Notes under the pieces: generated by a model | What the model was told of the DNA's origin: nothing | What the model saw: only the letters and a program-made list of their open reading frames with translations | The model's database searches: none | Shown here: one piece after another, positions 14,809 to 17,152 of the stretch | Layout: every line of letters begins with the position of its first letter | Position numbering within the stretch: position 1 is the stretch's first letter | NCBI GenBank assembly: GCA_013375385.1 | Contig: JABXJY010000031.1 | Span: forward strand, 1 to 17,152 | DNA length: 17,152 nucleotides | Reading direction: 5' to 3' | DNA from: Desulfobacterales bacterium | GTDB lineage: Bacteria; Desulfobacterota; DSM-4660; Desulfatiglandales; B25-G16 | Program-made: the position numbers and the translations under genes

Positions 14809-16542
14809 TCACTTATGAGCCAATTCCATATCCTTTACGTATAAATTAATGCCCTTTACTATGCCGGAAGCAGCCCTCTTGAGGTAGGTCTCAGAGCAGA
14901 GGCGGCTGTTTTCAGTCGGATTTGTGATATATCCCACCTCCACCAGAATTGCCGGCATCTCAGCTCCAATCAAGACATAGAACGGTGCCTGCCTTACATC
15001 CCTGTTCTTAATCTTTTTATATCTTTTCCGCAGCTCTTCCATCAAGCCTCTGTGTACAAATCTTGCCAGTCTACTCGACTCATTTATCTTCGTATTAAGC
15101 ATAAGGTCGTTTAGAATCATCTGGAGATCGCTTATGTTCTTCGTGGATGTAGCGTTCTCTCTTGCAGCCACATTCATGCTATCCTCATCTAAGGCTATAT
15201 TTAAGAAATAGGTCTCTATGCCCATAGAGTTCCTGTTCTTATGGGCATTCGTATGGAGGGAGATAAACAGATCGCCCTTTTTCATGTTGGCAATTGCGGT
15301 CCTCTTCTCCAAGGGCAAGAACACATCCTCATCCCTGGTTAGAATTACCTCGCATTTAAGTTCTTCCTTGACCTTCTCTGCCACCAAATTTGCAAGTTTG
15401 AGCATAACATCCTTCTCCCTTATGCCGTTGGTGCCGATAGCACCTGGATCTTTTCCCCCATGGCCTGCATCAATTATGATTCTCTTTACTCCCAGCCCCA
15501 GCTGCCTGGCCAAAGAGATCCCCTCTTTCGTATCTTTCTTCGTCTCCTTTCTTTCAGGAGGCCTCTCGGCCACGACCTCTTCTGCAGGTTTCAACTTCCG
15601 TTCCTCAGCCTGCACATCAACGACAATCCTGAAGGGATCATAAAGATGAAAGATCTTGTATCCCTCCATATTCTCAATATCGAGGACAACCCTTACCGTC
15701 TTTCTGTTGTATTGAGCAGCCCTGGCCCTTCTCAAGAGACCATCTTTTATGGGTATAGAACTCTCTATGTCCTTGCTAATCCAGGCGGCGTCTAGATCGA
15801 CAAAAAGGCGTCTCGGCTTCTTGAGATCCGGATCCTTCTTTAACAGGTGTTTCTTGTATCTGACAGGATTCTCTAGGTCTATGACTACCCTTGTATAGGT
15901 AGGGGTTGACCAGTGCCTGATATCCTTTACCAAGATCAATGGCTTTTTATCACCCTTGTCCTTTTTGACTGCCTCCTTTGCCAACCTTTTCTTCCCTAAG
16001 ACACCTTCCAGCTTCTCCATCATCTTGGAAGCTTTAATCCTTGCTTCTCCTTTTGGGAACGTTCTCTCCACCTTTAAGAATTCAACATACGCCTGCTTTG
16101 GATCCTTTTTGTACCTATAAAAGATCTCCCCTAACCTGTATTGGGCATCATCAGCAAGAGAATGGGCCTTGTATCTCTTTACCAGCTCTCGGTAGAGTGA
16201 TACAGCCCTGTCTATATCAGCCCTCCTCCCCGAGTAACCATACAGACCGGTGCACAGCCGACCTGCGGCGTACAGAGCTTGCGCTGCCTCACCTGTACCT
16301 GGGAAGGCCTTGTAGACCCTTTCATATCTCTTCAGACATCGCTCCCAGTTGTGCCTGTACTTTTTCTTAACGTTAGATCCGTAAAGCTTCTGTTGGCACA
16401 CCCGTGCCTTTTGAAAAAGAACTCTGGCAGAATTGGAGGAGGCACCAGCAGCTTGATGAAAGGCGGTGAAAAAAAGGACCAGGAGGATGGATAAAAGGGA
16501 AAAAATCAGTGCGTACCTTCCAAATATCAATCTTCTGATCAT
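14809..16542 (-). CDS. N-acetylmuramoyl-L-alanine amidase with N-terminal helical repeats and AMIN domain
   Basis: This enzyme cleaves the amide bond between MurNAc and the stem peptide of peptidoglycan, as in daughter-cell separation. The 577-aa product starts with a positively charged, hydrophobic signal or anchor (about 4-32). TPR-like helices follow (about 40-180, with ALYAAGRL and DDAQYRLGEIFY), then an AMIN domain (about 203-310) of the type that targets amidases to the septum. After a charged linker comes the Amidase_3 domain (354-567) with zinc ligands H361 (DAGHGG), E376 and H430 (SLHTNAH) and catalytic E535 (VEVGYITN). ATG 16542 has AAGG 7 nt upstream. Only 8 nt separate the start codon from the target duplication of the second MITE-like element, so its original upstream region has been displaced. 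Confidence 0.95.
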   Translation of the reverse strand: MIRRLIFGRYALIFSLLSILLVLFFTAFHQAAGASSNSARVLFQKARVCQQKLYGSNVKKKYRHNWERCLKRYERVYKAFPGTGEAAQALYAAGRLCTGLYGYSGRRADIDRAVSLYRELVKRYKAHSLADDAQYRLGEIFYRYKKDPKQAYVEFLKVERTFPKGEARIKASKMMEKLEGVLGKKRLAKEAVKKDKGDKKPLILVKDIRHWSTPTYTRVVIDLENPVRYKKHLLKKDPDLKKPRRLFVDLDAAWISKDIESSIPIKDGLLRRARAAQYNRKTVRVVLDIENMEGYKIFHLYDPFRIVVDVQAEERKLKPAEEVVAERPPERKETKKDTKEGISLARQLGLGVKRIIIDAGHGGKDPGAIGTNGIREKDVMLKLANLVAEKVKEELKCEVILTRDEDVFLPLEKRTAIANMKKGDLFISLHTNAHKNRNSMGIETYFLNIALDEDSMNVAARENATSTKNISDLQMILNDLMLNTKINESSRLARFVHRGLMEELRKRYKKIKNRDVRQAPFYVLIGAEMPAILVEVGYITNPTENSRLCSETYLKRAASGIVKGINLYVKDMELAHK

Positions 16543-16558
16543 GCAGGAACCTTTTTAT

Positions 16559-16951
16559 GGGAGCATTCCCGGTTTGTTACTATAGTAGCCAATAGTCTAA
16601 GGGTATGGGTGTCTTTTTTTTGATTATGCCCCTGGCCCAGACCTGGCTTATAAGGCATGAGGAGGTAGAATTCAACTGAGAAAAAATATAGTGACCATAT
16701 GATATTCCAGAGACTTCGCGCCAGGGCGGGCCTCATATAGCTCAGATTAGCGGGCGTTTCAAAATGGTTTATACAGACGGAGCTTATGATTCTAAGGTTT
16801 AGGGAGAAATAAACCATTTTGAAACGGCCCAGTAAGGGACCATATTATAGGGCATAACAAAAAAAAGACACCCATACCCTCTCTTGAATTGCTGGTTTTA
16901 GATTTGATAAATCGCTTTTACTTTTTTCTCTAACAAACCGGTAATGCTTCC
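16559..16951. mobile_element. 393-bp MITE-like element (copy 2) with 8-bp target duplication
   Basis: The terminal inverted repeats (16559-16579 and 16931-16951) match over 21 bp with two mismatches. CTTTTTAT directly repeats on both sides (16551-16558 and 16952-16959). The right 83 bp are about 90% identical to copy 1. Further inside, 16600-16630 and 16851-16880 form a second inverted pair differing by one inserted base, so the element is palindromic over much of its ends. The central part (about 16631-16850) has no counterpart in copy 1, holds no convincing gene and contains a separate hairpin at 16752-16830. It sits between the LapB-like gene and the amidase gene. Confidence 0.88.
16752..16830. 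repeat. Nested hairpin inside MITE copy 2
   Basis: CGTTTCAAAATGGTTTAT (16755-16772) is perfectly repeated in inverse orientation at 16809-16826. The loop is 36 nt. Three further G-C pairs (16752-16754 with 16828-16830) extend the stem past a one-base bulge. The unit looks like a smaller inverted-repeat element inserted in the first, but I see no clear target duplication around it. Confidence 0.75.
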
Positions 16952-17006
16952 CTTTTTATCTCTATGGTAACCGTTTAGTGCAGTAAGTGAGGGGAAATGC
17001 AGATAT

Positions 17007-17152
17007 TTAAGAAGGCTCATCACCATTAGATAAGTCAGAAGAAGATGGCTCTTTAATGTTTATTGAATCCCATTTCAGGCACTGGGGGCATTTCCAAACA
17101 AGTTTGTCTGGTCTGTATCCACAATTACTGCATTGAAACTCTAAATAGGGAA
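17007..17152 (-). CDS. C-terminal end of a LapB/YciM-like TPR protein (rubredoxin-type zinc ribbon), 5' part outside window
   Basis: The minus-strand frame entering at the window edge encodes about 47 residues ending at TAA 17007-17009. It reads YLEFQCSNCGYRPDKLVWKCPQCLKWDSI. The CxxCGY ... CPxCxxW pattern is the C-terminal metal-binding domain of LapB (YciM), an inner-membrane TPR protein that controls LpxC turnover and lipopolysaccharide assembly in E. coli. The serine- and acid-rich tail is not distinctive. The TPR part is not visible, so another zinc-ribbon protein cannot be excluded. It is co-oriented with the amidase gene and separated from it by MITE copy 2. Confidence 0.7.
   Translation of the reverse strand, partial: PYLEFQCSNCGYRPDKLVWKCPQCLKWDSINIKEPSSSDLSNGDEPS

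Noticed and set aside
16539..16817. 92-codon minus-strand frame inside MITE copy 2
   Set aside because: It runs through both the terminal and nested inverted repeats, resembles no protein family and overlaps the amidase start. It is not a transposase.

Overview
This window looks like a chromosomal segment from a Gram-negative, probably anaerobic bacterium. It encodes an apolipoprotein N-acyltransferase, a periplasmic AMIN-domain amidase and the end of a LapB-like protein. Two gene arrangements, lnt-prfB and tRNA-rimP-nusA-infB-ylxP-rbfA-nrnA-truB-rpsO-pnp-M16 peptidase, are ones I associate with Desulfobacterota (former Deltaproteobacteria). That placement is inference from gene order; no 16S gene is present. 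Base composition is moderate by eye, and most of the sequence is coding.

Region 1 (1-10340, minus strand) is one long translation and RNA-metabolism operon, read from right to left. A strong sigma-70 type promoter (about 10311-10339) drives tRNA-Gly(CCC). An untranslated leader with an intrinsic terminator hairpin (10078-10103) follows. Then come rimP, nusA, infB, a DUF503/YlxP gene, rbfA, nrnA, truB, rpsO, pnp and an M16 zinc peptidase cut by the window edge. Several neighbours overlap (nusA/infB by 8 nt, nrnA/truB by 3 nt, pnp/M16 by 11 nt) and no gap inside the protein-coding run exceeds about 85 nt. The genes cover ribosome maturation, initiation, transcription elongation, rRNA/tRNA modification and RNA decay.

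Region 2 (10340-10663) is a 324-base divergent intergenic stretch with only weak promoter-like sequence.

Region 3 (10664-13438, plus strand) holds lnt overlapping prfB. The prfB gene needs a programmed +1 frameshift at CTT-TGA-C, with a Shine-Dalgarno-like stimulator at the same spacing as in E. coli.

Region 4 (13439-14732, plus strand) contains a 110-bp MITE-like element with a perfect 8-bp target duplication, then an aldo/keto reductase with two C-terminal 4Fe-4S motifs.

Region 5 (14809-17152, minus strand) has an N-acetylmuramoyl-L-alanine amidase with an N-terminal repeat region and an AMIN domain. Upstream is the 3' end of a LapB-like gene with a rubredoxin-type zinc ribbon. A second, 393-bp copy of the same MITE family, also with an 8-bp target duplication and a nested 18-bp-arm hairpin, lies between them. 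Without it the two genes would be about 60 bp apart.

I see no CRISPR array, defence island, prophage or wholly unfamiliar gene system. The points most worth following are the MITE family, the tRNA/terminator leader of the nusA operon and the prfB recoding site.
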